Positions 33,699 through 44,342 of a stretch of DNA of 64,000 nucleotides are shown piece by piece. Every line of letters starts with the position of its first letter. Within the stretch, counting starts at the first letter, position 1. The notes under the pieces are model-generated. The model was not told the origin of the DNA. It made no database searches and saw only the letters and a list, made by a program, of their open reading frames with translations. The translations under genes were made by a program, and so were the position numbers. Origin of the DNA: Raffaelea ambrosiae (lineage: Eukaryota > Ascomycota > Sordariomycetes > Ophiostomatales > Ophiostomataceae); the NCBI GenBank assembly GCA_002778195.1, contig PCDI01000006.1:997950-1061949 (forward strand), in the 5' to 3' direction.

Positions 33699-35128
33699 TC
33701 TTGTCTGCCATACCGCGTAGCAAGATGCATACAGGGTAACACCCCGTGGAGTCAAGGATCATACCCCAGCGATTATTGTTTAAACGCTGTGTAGTACTCA
33801 TACCCCATAGCCCATGGACTCCATGGAATGATGAGCCCCACGGATCCGTGTACAAAGAGGATCAAGCCAAAGATGACTGATGATTGGAGATGGAGAGACG
33901 GAGAGATGGAAAGATGTACGATATGGCAAGGGGCGGGCGAGTCAACCCCAAAAGATTTGGGGTACCTACATGTGCCGTGCAGCCAACAGGGTTTACATAT
34001 TTTCATGGGGTACAATATTCCCCTCTGATCCTCTGATCATCGGTACTTTGCGAGCTTGGCCGATGCTGTGCAAATGCCAATGCTGTGTGTGATAAAGCAT
34101 GGTCACATCTTGCGTGGGATCAACACGACGCTGTGTTGGGGTGGGTTTTTTCTTTCTTTTTTCTATTTTATTTTATTTTATTTTATTTTTGTTTTACTCT
34201 CTTATCAACCTGCCCTTCTCGGTTCCGACAGAACCAAATTCGGAGATGATCAGCAGGGTCTGGCAGTTTGGGGCTTGGAGATCCGTTTATCCCAATGCTT
34301 GGGGGGTGTTTTCTGCAGGAGAGTGTAAAAGCTGTAAAGCTCAGCAAGAGACGATAAGAAATGATAAAATCACACAGACGGGGGCCATGGTCGTCGAAAC
34401 CTGCCCTATGCAGCAAGAGAGAAGCTGAAACCACTACACGACTCGTATGCAAAGCTTCCCGCTTCCCTCTACAGATGGTCGTCCTGCGGCGTCATCCTCC
34501 TCGGGGCTTTTATTGACCTACTTGGGTCTTCTTTTCCAGCCTCGTGTACTCCCGGAGACGTTCAGAGTTTCAACGTTATTCTTCAAGTTCAACATCTATC
34601 GGATACACACGCTTGTATAATACGGACGGCAGCATGTGGGTGATTTCACATGCAGCCCCAAAACAAAACAAGAAACAAGAAACAACGGAGGTACTTTTCG
34701 ACCCCCAATGAGCTTCCGCCTATAAGGCAAATCACTAATATGTCCCCGACTGTGCAGAAAGGATCTTCTGACCGAAGTCCGCGTAGTAAGATAGTGCTTG
34801 GCCTCAGTAGTATACCGCAACATACGGTCTTATACACGTCCCTCTGTGGTGTATAGAACAGTCCAGGATGCCGTTGTTATTGCAGTAATCGAACAAGCAA
34901 TAACCCTTTCCTACACCTCAAATCTCCATCTTCCACTACTTTCTGTTTGTCAGTCAGCCTCACAGCATTTTCTCTCTTTTGCCAAAGCCTGGTCCCCTAA
35001 ACCTTGTTCCCAAAGCACCATCATGAGCAACTACGCCCCCCCATCCCACCAACACCCCCGCGTACCGGCCCAATCCTAGCGAGCTACAATCGCGAGCTCC
35101 TACGGAGGGTGAGCTTGTGGTGGACTAA

Positions 35129-35310
35129 GCTGGAGTATCGAGATTCTCCCACCTGGCTGAGCGTGGCAGCTTCCGGGTTTGGGATCTGAAAGACCTCTAC
35201 CCAGGCGTGACCATCGTTCCCCGTGACTTCAACTGCATCTCGTGGGCCGTGGGGCATACGGACCGGTGGCTCGAGCCCGGATACATCTCAGAAATGGGCA
35301 GGCTCTGTCA
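35129..35310 (+). pseudogene. Relic of a fungal conserved protein (NCISWAVG..DRW motif)
   Basis: One frame, open from 35129 to 35457, reads protein-like for about 60 codons: SHLAERGSFRVWDLKDLYPG, then VTIVPRDFNCISWAVGHTDR and WLEPG. The NCI-WA-G-TDRW pattern resembles small uncharacterised proteins that carry an NCIAWA...RWxWP motif. No start, no 3' continuation and no splicing into further exons can be seen, so I read it as a fragment. I cannot assign a function. Confidence 0.4.
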
Positions 35311-35958
35311 GTTGCACTGGTATACCCTGCTTACCATGATACTTATAAACTCTATTACTAATAGTTCGAGCTTACTTGGGGAGTCCTCCCTCACCAAGAC
35401 GGTCCGTCTATTCAACCGTTCAACCGAATGGGATAGACGGTGTTCACTACAGTGGTGAACACACCAAGCAAGGGACTGGTCAACGAAGACAAACAAAAAG
35501 ACAAGGCAAGTACTGGTCCCTGTACCGTGCATGCCCTTCGTCCTTTTACATAGTAAGACACAACCAACCCACTCTCAAACACCTTGGCAGACACTTTTTT
35601 TGGTGCTGGCCCTTTTCGGGCTGACAACAATACCGAACAAAAACAAAAAGGCTTGACTGTCAATCTACGCAAAACGCCCGCACCTGCCATGGGAAACCGG
35701 ACACATTCCCACTGTGCGTGTTCATGAATCTGGGTCTCGGCATGTGCCTCCCAAAAGGAGAATATGAGCATAAATAGGGACAGTGCTTGGAGACCGATTC
35801 GTTCGGATGCACATCGGAGGAACAGTGAAATGTATGTACATGATATGTTTTATGACTACGTCAGGCTACGTCAAGTTGTTCTCCCAGTTTTGGGGTTTTT
35901 TTTTCTTTTTCCAAGTCCCTCTTACTATTTTTCTCCTGTTCTTCTTCCTCCTCCTCCT

Positions 35959-37401
35959 TTACTCCTTCCCGCCGAGATACCGGTACACCACGCTAAAGTC
36001 CCGGCCCCGGCACCGCTCGTCCGCCGCCGCCGTCTCGTACAGGCGGTCCGCCGCCTCCGCCAGCGCCAGCGTCGCGTCCACGTCGCGCGCCGCCGCCATG
36101 GCCAGCTTCAGGTCCTTCTTCATGAGCGCGATGCCAAAGCCGCCCGCGTAGTCGCGGTTCGCGGGCGCCGTCGGGACCACGCCCGGCACCGCGTTGTTCA
36201 CCTCGGTGGGCCAGCACTTGCCCGTGCTGACGTTGATGACGCCGGTCAAGACCTGGGGGTCCAGGCCGAGGCGGACGCCCATGTTGAGCGCCTCGGCCGC
36301 GCCAATGTTGTTGATGGCCAGCAGGTAATTGTTGGCGAGCTTGGCGCCGAGGCCGGCGCCCTGGGCGCCGCAGTGGAGCACTTTCTTCCCCATCCGCCGC
36401 AGCAGCGGCTCGACGCGGGGCACGAGGGCGTCGGGGGCGCCGAGCATGAACGTGAGGGTGCCGGCGGTGGCGCCGACGACGCCTCCGGACATGGGCGCGT
36501 CGACAAACTGGGCACCGCCACCGGTGGCCTGGGCGACCGAGGCGGCGACGGCGCGCGAGGTGGACGGGTCGATGGTGGAGCAGTCGACAAAGATGGCGGC
36601 GGCGGCGTTTTGTTGCTTTTTGTCCCCAGCAGCGGCGGCAGCGGCGAAGCCACCCTTGTTCTTGTCCAGGATGGCCTGGTAGACGCCCTTGACGTGGGCG
36701 GGTTCGGGGAGAACGGTAATGACGTAGTCCTGGAGCAACCGCCGAGGCTTGTTAGTTCTGTCTGGCCCGCAGAGAAGCAGTGCCCTTGTCAGACGCGGTA
36801 GGGTGCAGTCGTGCTGCGAATTCGGTGAGGGGGATGGAGTTTTGCTTCTTTCAGCGGATTGGCTGAAATGCATGAAGGAGAATCATGCTGTGTGAAGGAA
36901 AACGTGGATGTCCTCGCCCCCCCCCCCCCCCCCCGGTTTGGACCATAATTAAAAGGGACTGGTCATCACGAGGTTGTTGGTAGCATCGTGGGGACATTCT
37001 GGGCGTAGAACGTACCGCATCTTTCGAGGCGTCCTCGACACTCGACGCCGTCTCCACAACGGCGCCCGTGGCCGACATCTCGCCCGTCAGTTTCTGGACC
37101 GCCTCCTTGTTGATGTCAAACAGCCGCACCGTGTCCGACGGCGGGAGTTTCGACTGCAGGTTCTTGGCCATTTGGAAGCCCTAGTCGGTCAGCAGTTGGG
37201 AGTGGGGGAGCCAGGGAACGGGGAGGCAGGGAACGGGGAGGCAGGGAACGGGGGAGTCGGGAAATTGGGAGCCGGACGCACCATCTGCCCGAGTCCGATG
37301 AACCCGTACCGGTCCGGCCGTGCCGACGACGACGAGAACAACCGCCGTGGCGGCACGGCCGTCCGCGCGACTCGTCTCCAAGCAGTCGTCGGAGCGCGCA
37401 T
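35959..37401 (-). CDS. 3-hydroxyisobutyrate dehydrogenase, mitochondrial
   Basis: Valine catabolism: NAD-dependent oxidation of 3-hydroxyisobutyrate to methylmalonate semialdehyde. Three exons, 37401-37282, 37180-37016 and 36729-35959, all phase 0, 351 aa. Residues 1-30 (MRAPTTAWRRVARTAVPPRR, then LFSSSSAR) are an Arg/Ser-rich mitochondrial presequence. GFIGLGQMGFQMAKNL is the dinucleotide-binding glycine motif, split by intron 1. FVDAPMSGGVVGATAGTLTFM is the family's substrate-binding signature, and GLGAKLANNYLLAINNIGAAEA contains the catalytic Lys. Intron 1 carries a 15-bp minisatellite and intron 2 (286 bp) an 18-C homopolymer. Length is at the normal value for the family. A 3-6 residue Ala/Gln-rich insert (FAAAAAAGDKKQQNAAAA) in the NAD domain is unusual. 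Confidence 0.93.
36917..36934. repeat. Poly-C tract, 18 bases
   Basis: Homopolymer inside intron 2 of the 3-hydroxyisobutyrate dehydrogenase gene (poly-G on the sense strand). Its length may be inaccurate. Confidence 0.8.
37212..37256. repeat. 15-bp minisatellite, three units, in an intron
   Basis: CAGGGAACGGGGAGG is repeated three times with no spacing (the last copy slightly changed), inside intron 1 (37181-37281) of the dehydrogenase gene. Confidence 0.85.
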
Positions 37402-38434
37402 TGTGACGGAAGGAATGTGAATGAGAGGTATGTCCAGGTGCGTGTCGCCTGTCAAGGATGCTCTCCAGGTGCGTGTGTTGTCTTGTTTTTTTTTTCTTTT
37501 GGCGGGAAGCTCCAGCCGAGGTAGCGCTCCGATGTTCCGGGATTTCCAAAAAAAGAAAAGACGGCGCGCGCGTAAAGAAGGATCAAAGGAGGGAAGGAGC
37601 CAGCGAGGTTCTGCTTTACTTGAAAAAAAAAACCAAGAACAGCAGCAGACACAAGTGTGAGCACAAGAACATACACACACAAAAAAGTTGTTGACAATCT
37701 CCAGAGTCTTCCAATGTCTACCGCACGAAACAGCCCCGGGTGCTCAACGCGTGAAGCCCCATGACCTTAATTAGACGTACTCGCAGGGCCATCGTTGCTG
37801 GGCCCCCTCATTCTGGGGGCGGAAGCGACATCCCGCAAAAAATAGGGCCGTCATCGCTCCCTGAAAAGCTGGGGTTAGGTGGGCCGTGCGGATGTGTGGA
37901 GGCCCAGAAGAGGGGGGGGAGCCGTTTCCCGGAATGCCGCACATTGCCGAACCATTGCGAGAAAGAAGGGAGCCGGCACAATCGTTGGGGCGCTTGGAGC
38001 TGGCTCACTAATAAAGCTTGTCTCCCAGGGACCATTTGACTTTGCCCCGGGGAAAAGAAGCTGTGGCTACCGGCAGAACAGAGCGAGGGATTTGAACAAG
38101 GAAAAGAAAAAGAGATCACGATTTGAACATTCCCAGTCTCGATACTGATGAAAAAGCCACTCAGCGCAATCAAAGTGTACCATTATCTCATAACTATTCG
38201 TTTCTACTTGAAAAGGGGAGACCCCCCCCAAAACGCCCACATTGTGTATATGCTTTCCTCTCGACGAAACCATTCTGGAAACAGACAAGAACACAAAACA
38301 CACAAAACACCCTTGGTGGTATCAGACGCCGGGAAGGGAAAGAAGATCAAAAAAGAGAAAGCAAAACTCAGGATTCCGTCTGTCCAGCACTCCTGTCCAC
38401 CTCCATCGTGGTCTCTTCACCAGGCCTCCTGCCC
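37402..38434. other. Intergenic, dehydrogenase promoter side
   Basis: About 1.03 kb between the dehydrogenase start and the 3' end of the ankyrin gene. Several A/T homopolymers; no ORF with protein character on either strand. Confidence 0.5.
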
Positions 38435-41400
38435 TTAGTTTAACTCCCCCATAATGTATCCGGCCACGTTCCGCTGCCCAGGCCCTTGCGGCATCTGCCC
38501 GATCGCGTTCGCCAGCAGCCGCCCCTCCGCCAGCCGCGCCCGCTCCCGCTTGTTCTGCGCCTCGTCCATCTTGTCCAGCGACCGCCGCTCCGAGATCGTA
38601 ATGCTGCTCAGCTGCTGCGCCGCCTCCACCCGCTCGCTGTGGATCTGCTTCTCGTGCTCCACCAGCAGCTGCTGCCGCCGCGCCTCCAGCGTCAGCCGCG
38701 TCTCGCCCACGCGCTGCGCATGCTCGAGGTCCGCTGCGTGGTCGGCCTCGCGCCGCAGGATCAGCGCCTGCATGGACTCGGCCTCGACCGCCGCCTTGAG
38801 CCGCGCCGCCTGCGCCTCCGCCTCCGCCCGGATCCGCGCCGCCTCCGCCTGCGCCTGCGCTTCGGCCAGCGTCTTCTTGCGCGTGACGGCCGCCTCGGCG
38901 TCGGCCTTTTCCTGCAGCGCCCGGATCTCGTCCTGGCGCGCCCGCTTGGCCAGCTCGGCCAGCTCCTGGGTGTGCCGCCGCGTGCGCGCGCGCTCTTCCT
39001 CTTCCGAGGCGGCCCGGTCCAGCCGGTCCTGGCGCGCGCGCTCCGCCCGCAGCACCTCGTCGGGCATGCCCACGGCGCCGGCCGGCTGCGGGCCCACACG
39101 GGCGTAGTACACGTCCTGGGTGCGGCTGGTCTTGAGGATGCTGACGAGCTTGCTGCGCAGGTCGGGCGACGACACCGGCAGGACCTTGGCCACGTACATG
39201 GTAGGCGAGTACGTGTAGGTCTCGTCCGTGTAGCGGTTGAAGGGGCTGTTGACAAACTTGTACATGCCCGCCCGGAGCAGCGACTGCGTCGTCGCCACCG
39301 GGTCCTCCGACTCGAGCGCCAGCAGCAGCGGCGTCTTGCCCTCGGCCTGGAGCTCCATGTCGCTGCCCTGGTCGATCAGGTAGCGTATGCACTTGTCCAG
39401 GTCTTTGAGGCGCGGTCCCGTGAGGGGACCGCCGCCTCTCGAGTCGGAGCCGTGCATGCAGATCTCGGCCAAGGCGCTGCGGCCCTCGTGCAGCGGGCTG
39501 GGGAAATCCACTTCGTGGCCGTGCTGCACCAGCATCTTCATGGCCGTCAGGTTCAGATTGCTGGCGGCCATGTGCAGGGACCCGTCGTTGCGGGACGGCT
39601 CGGCCTCCAGAATGCACGCCATCATGGCGGCGCCCATGTCGCCGCCGGCCTGCACGGACAAGAAGAGCGGCGTGTTGCCCCAGTGGTCCATGACGTCGAC
39701 GTCCGCGCCGGCCTCGATGAGCTTGGCCACCAAGTCGGGCCGCTTGCTGGTGATGGCCACCATGAGCGGGGTCACCATCGACAGGCGGGTGACAAAGTTG
39801 ACCTTGCAGCCGCGGTCCACCAGCAGCTCAATGAGGGCGCTGCTGACCTTTTTCTGGGGCTGCTTCAGGGCCCACAGGAGCAGCGACACGGGCTCTTCCT
39901 CGCGCAGCTCGGGCGCCACCACCATGGTAGTCATCTGGTCGTGGTAGTAGCCGGCGTCCAGCAGCGAGGCCAGGATGCGCACAGAGCGCGGAAAGCGGGA
40001 CAGGGCGCGGAACACGACGGGCTCGCAGTCCGGGTGCTTGAACATGACGTCGATGCCGTCGTGTTGCCCGGCCTCGCCCTTGTACTCGCCAAACAGCGTG
40101 ATGAGCTTGACCGCGTCCTCTTCCGACAGGTCCGAGTCAAAGATGTAGGGAAAGGCCATGGTGACCGACTCTGTGCTGGGCTTGAGCTTGAACAGCTGCT
40201 GGACGACGTCAATGTTGCCAAGCCGTGCCGCTGCTTGCAGCGACTGCCCGTGGTTGGCATCAATGTCCGCCTGGTGGTGCACCAGAAGCTCGACAAACTT
40301 GTGTGCAATCTTGTCCATGTTGGTACCGATGGCGTGGCCGTCGGCGTTGTTGTCGTCGCTGAAAGGATTGCTGCTGTTGCCAATGGCCACAAACAAGGCA
40401 TTGGACGGCCCGGGGCCTTGTGCCCCCTTTTTCAACAGGACCTTGGCCACGGCCAGACCATCCTCGGTAAGCCACGACTGGGCTTGCTGGGCCGTAAAGG
40501 CCTGCTCAAACGCGTAGTCCAGGTCGGCCTGCGGGATCTTGGTGGTGGCAATCAGTTTCAGCACGGGGACCTCGCAGCGACAGGCTACTTCTACCAGTGT
40601 CTGGCAACCATTGACCAGTGGGGAGGCACCGTTGTCCAGCAGCAAGCGGATCAGGTCCATATTGGGCTTGTCGTCCTTAACGGCCTTGTTGAGGGCAATG
40701 TGCACGGCCTCGGTCGGCTTCATCCCGGCGTCAAACAACAGCTTGATCACTTGGAAGCGCGACTCCTTGTCGAGCATCCAGCTGGCCTTGAGAGCACGGC
40801 CCATGGTTTCCTGGGACGGGTGCCGGCGCTGGGCGGCCGAGCCGCCGGCGTCCTCGAGTCCCAGAAGAAGCTTGAGGGTCGGCAAAAAGACGTTCCGCGC
40901 GCTGGTCCAGACGGCCTCGCCGTTTCGGTAGTCGGCGTCGGCGCCGTACTTGAGCAGAAGCTTGACCAGGTCGACGCCGTCCTCGCCGCAGCTGGCGGCG
41001 ACAACGAGCTGCTTGTCGACGGCCTCGCCGTGCACGCCGCCGCGCTCGAGCAGGAGGCGGAACACGCTGGCGCGGGATGCGAGATCGTCGACCTTTTCGG
41101 CCTCTTGGAACCCGCGCATCAAGGTGTCCTCCTTGGCGGCCAAGGGGCTCTTGAGGAGCATCTTGAGCACATCGATGGCGCCGGAACCACACGCGAGGAC
41201 AATGGCCTGGCCATCTTGGTGTTCCAGACTGGCCCCGTTCTCTAGCAGAATGCTGCCCAGACTGATGTCCCCGTCGGCGGCCGCTGACAACAGGGCATCC
41301 GACACTGCCGTGCCGGTAGCGCCGGCTTTGACAAGCAGCCCACAAATGCTCTGGCGCATCTTCTTGTCGGCAATCTTCATGGTCTCGACGACGGCGTCGT

Positions 41401-44342
41401 TGAGCACGGGGACGACAAACTGGATGGAGGCCAGCAGCGTCTGCACGATTTCCTTGCGCTGGTCCTTGACCGCCGCGATCAAAGCGGCACCATTGTCGGG
41501 CTCAGCGCCGGTGGCCAGGAGTTTCATGAGCGGCAAGTCGCTGGGGAACTTGACGACAGTATGGACAAGTGCTCGACTGGCCTCGGAGGCGGGGAGACCA
41601 GCTTCGAGGAGCATGGTCACAAGTGTAAAGCGGTCCATGGCGTCGGAAATGAAAAAGACGCGCGGGGTGGCGGCAACGAGGGAGGCCGCGGTCGGGCCGG
41701 CCTTGAGAAGCAGGCCGACGACTTGCGTGTTGGGGGCGGCAACGGCATAGCTCAACGCTGTGGCGTTGTTGGCGTTGACATCGGCGCCGGCCGCCAACAG
41801 AGTCCGGATGACGGACAGGACGCGGTGCTTGGGATGGGTTTTGACGCAGGCCTGGACTTCGGAGACCAGCAGGTCGTTGAGCGGCTCGATCTGTTTCGTG
41901 TGGCGCAGAAGAGCCGCCAGCTTGACGGCCTTGGTATCGGTCGACGGCAAGTCGGACAGGGCATAGAGTCCGCGGCCGAGCGTGTCTGGGCTGGCATGTT
42001 TGGTTTGCAGGACAAGATCCAGAACACTCGGATCCGGACATGCAGCGGCTGGAAAGTTAGTACATATACAAATAGTGAAACGAAAAAAAAAGACGCACAC
42101 GTACCTAGAACAAGAAAACAGTTAGCACATGATTCTTATAGATATTCATACATCGTCCTGTTCACGAGAACATACCTAGAACAATGGGTGTCCCCGATCG
42201 GTAGTTGACATCGGCATTCCCACGTTTGAGCAGCATCTCGACAAGGATAAAGTCGATCGCGTTCGTGCTCAGCGACGCCACCAGAGCCTCGGCCACGGCC
42301 GTGCGGTCCTGGCTGGCGCCGGCCGACAGCAGCGCAAACACCATCTGGTGGCGGATCGGCGGGTCGGCAATGTCCAGGGCGTGCGGCAGGGCGGCCGACA
42401 CCGTCTGCATGGCCGGGCGGCTGTTCTGAAGCAGCGTCTGCAGCAGATGGGTGTCGTGTTTGCTGACGGCGGCCAGGAGGCCGGCGCCGCCGCCAAAGTT
42501 GATGTCGGCATTGGAGCGCAAGAGCAGCGTGATGAGGCGCTGGTCGCGGGTGGCAGGCTGCTCCTGGATGGCCTGCTGGAGGGCGGCGTTGACGCAGGGG
42601 CCGGAGAAGCCGGTGGCCAGAAAGATCTCGATCATGCGGTAGCGCTCGGCGGGCGGCAAGTTGAAAATGTTGGGAAAGACCTCGGCCAGGATGTCGGGGG
42701 ACGGCCGGGTGGCCAGGATGAGGTCGACGACGTCAAAGTTGACCGTCTGGACGGCCAGCTGGAGGGCCATGCCGTCTTTGTGGTTGGCCGACGCCGTTTG
42801 GTGTCTCTGGGTGGCAGTTGTGCCTCCTGTGCCGTTCACGCCGTTCACGCCGTTGGGCGCTGGCGACCCCGGCGAGCCCGCAGGTGACATGGGCGACGTG
42901 GGCGAATCCGAGTCCTGGCTGCTGCTGTCGGTCGGAAAGTGCGGCGTCAGCAGCAGCCGCGCCGACGCGACATCGCCAGCCTCGGTGGCATCAATCAGAC
43001 AGTCGTGCAGCGCGCGCCCCCCGGCGCCCTTGCGCAGCAGCAGGGTCAGGTAGGCATAGCGCTCCTCGTTAGTGACGTTCTTGGGGATGCAGGCGAGGCA
43101 GTCGGCGGCCTTGGGTGGGCTCAGGGCCACGTGGTCGGCCAGGAGCATGCGCGTCAGGCTGAGCTTGTTCTGGGACACGGCGCGGCGCACAATGTCGGCA
43201 TTGTCGTACTCGACCGAGGCGCCGTACCGGACCAGCAGGGCGACCATTTCGCTGAAATTGTTCAGACAGGCCTGGCTGAGGGCGGCGGCGACGATCTCGC
43301 CCTCGGCGCCGGCGCAGAGCAGCATCTCGGCAAAGGCCATCTTCTCGTTGGGCAGGACCGTCGTGTGCATGAACAGGTCCTGGAACGCCTCGTTGAGCGG
43401 CAGGCCCGAGGGCGGCTTGGCGCCGGTGAGGATGGCCAGCGCAATGTCGACGCGCGAGGCGGCAATGGCCTGTTTGAGGGCGGCGGCGCTGTTGTAGTTG
43501 CCGTCGGCGGCCGCCTTGGATGACGCCGAGCTCAGCTGCAGCACTGAGTCCACACAGCCGCGCTTGGCGGCATCGACCATGGCGGCCGAGATCGCGGTGG
43601 CCGAGGGCCGGCCGTCGGACGCCAGCAGGAGGCCGATCAGCTCGGGCTGGCCGCCGCCGGAACACACCTGCCGGAAGGCGTCCTGGCCCGCGGCGGTGTT
43701 GGCCGTGCTGGCGCCATACTGCAGCAAGTGCTCGACAACGTCGTGGCGGCCCGAGAGAATGGCCTCCGGCAGGCTGTGGTCCAGCGTCAGCGAGTCGGCG
43801 TAGGGCACGAGCACGGCGACGAGCTCCGCGTTGCCGCTCTGGATGGCCCGCAGCAGCAGGCGGCTGCGCTCAAACGACTCGACGCTGCGGCGGCGCGTGA
43901 TGAAGTTGGTCTTGGTGCGGGCGTTGGCGTAGTTGACGTCGCCGCCCGAGGACACCAGCTTGGCAATGAGGGCTTCAGCCACGCCTGGCGAGCCGCCAAG
44001 GTCGACGTGGGCGTCGAGGGCCTGGAAGATCTCGTTGGGCTCGTAGGGCGACTTGCTGCTGCGGCGGTTCGAGGTGGTGAAGGTGCGTCGGAGGGTGTTG
44101 GAGGAGCCCAGACGGTGCTGCTGCTGGGCCGCCGCCTCGGGGTTGTTGGCATTGGCAAGTTTCTGGCGTTTCAGCAAGTCGTCGGCAGCGAGGTCGTCGT
44201 TGGGCGTGCGGACGCTGTATGGCTGCAGCGGCCGGGCCAGCCGCACGGGCGACGGCAGTGGGAAGATGTTCCACTCGGCTGCAAGAGCGGCGAGCCGCTG
44301 CTGGCGGTCGGCAGAGGTGGCAGCAGCGGCGGAAGAAGCCAT
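38435..44342 (-). CDS. Giant ankyrin-repeat protein with C-terminal coiled coil
   Basis: Exons 44342-42176 and 42048-38435 join as phase 1 (G|CC), giving 1926 aa. After a disordered N-terminus (residues 1-110) almost the whole chain to about residue 1650 is a divergent array of 30-40-residue helical repeats. Many show ankyrin signatures (LLLxxGAxxx, LLxAGADVNANNATALSYAV, LIEAGADVDVMDHWGNTPLF, KTPLLLALESEDP). A Ser/Pro/Gly-rich loop interrupts at about 480-520. Residues about 1720-1900 are a charged Arg/Glu/Ala helix with coiled-coil periodicity. No NACHT, kinase, RING, protease or membrane segment is visible. Ankyrin arrays bind proteins; the partner is unknown. The junction between the exons consists of two complete introns back to back (42105-42175 and 42049-42104), described separately. 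A model with two genes is unlikely because the repeat array continues across the junction in frame. Confidence 0.85.
42049..42175 (-). other. Two abutting spliceosomal introns (zero-length exon) with 12-nt direct repeat
   Basis: Sense strand: exon ...TTGTTCTAG, then intron A (42175-42105, 71 bp, GTATGT ... GTGCTAAC ... TTCTAG), immediately intron B (42104-42049, 56 bp, GTACGT ... GTACTAAC ... TTCCAG), then exon CCGCTGCA. Each has its own donor, branch site and acceptor. TTGTTCTAGGTA occurs both at the exon/intron A junction (42184-42173) and at the A/B junction (42113-42102). The reading frame needs removal of all 127 bp, either as one intron or in two steps. Confidence 0.85.

Larger units (their letters stand above)
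33431..35958. other. Intergenic, 2.5 kb, with one decayed coding relic
   Basis: Begins as the DUR3 promoter. From about 34000 it is AT-richer, with T-rich runs (34145-34200), and holds no intact ORF. A short protein-like relic lies at 35129-35310. A palindrome GTGTTCAC-7-GTGAACAC is found near 35443-35465. Confidence 0.5.

Noticed and set aside
42162..42200. Two separate ankyrin genes meeting at 42.1 kb
   Set aside because: The reading frames join exactly (phase 1, G|CC) over the intron pair, and the repeat array continues; there is no ATG of good context or promoter at the start of the second part.
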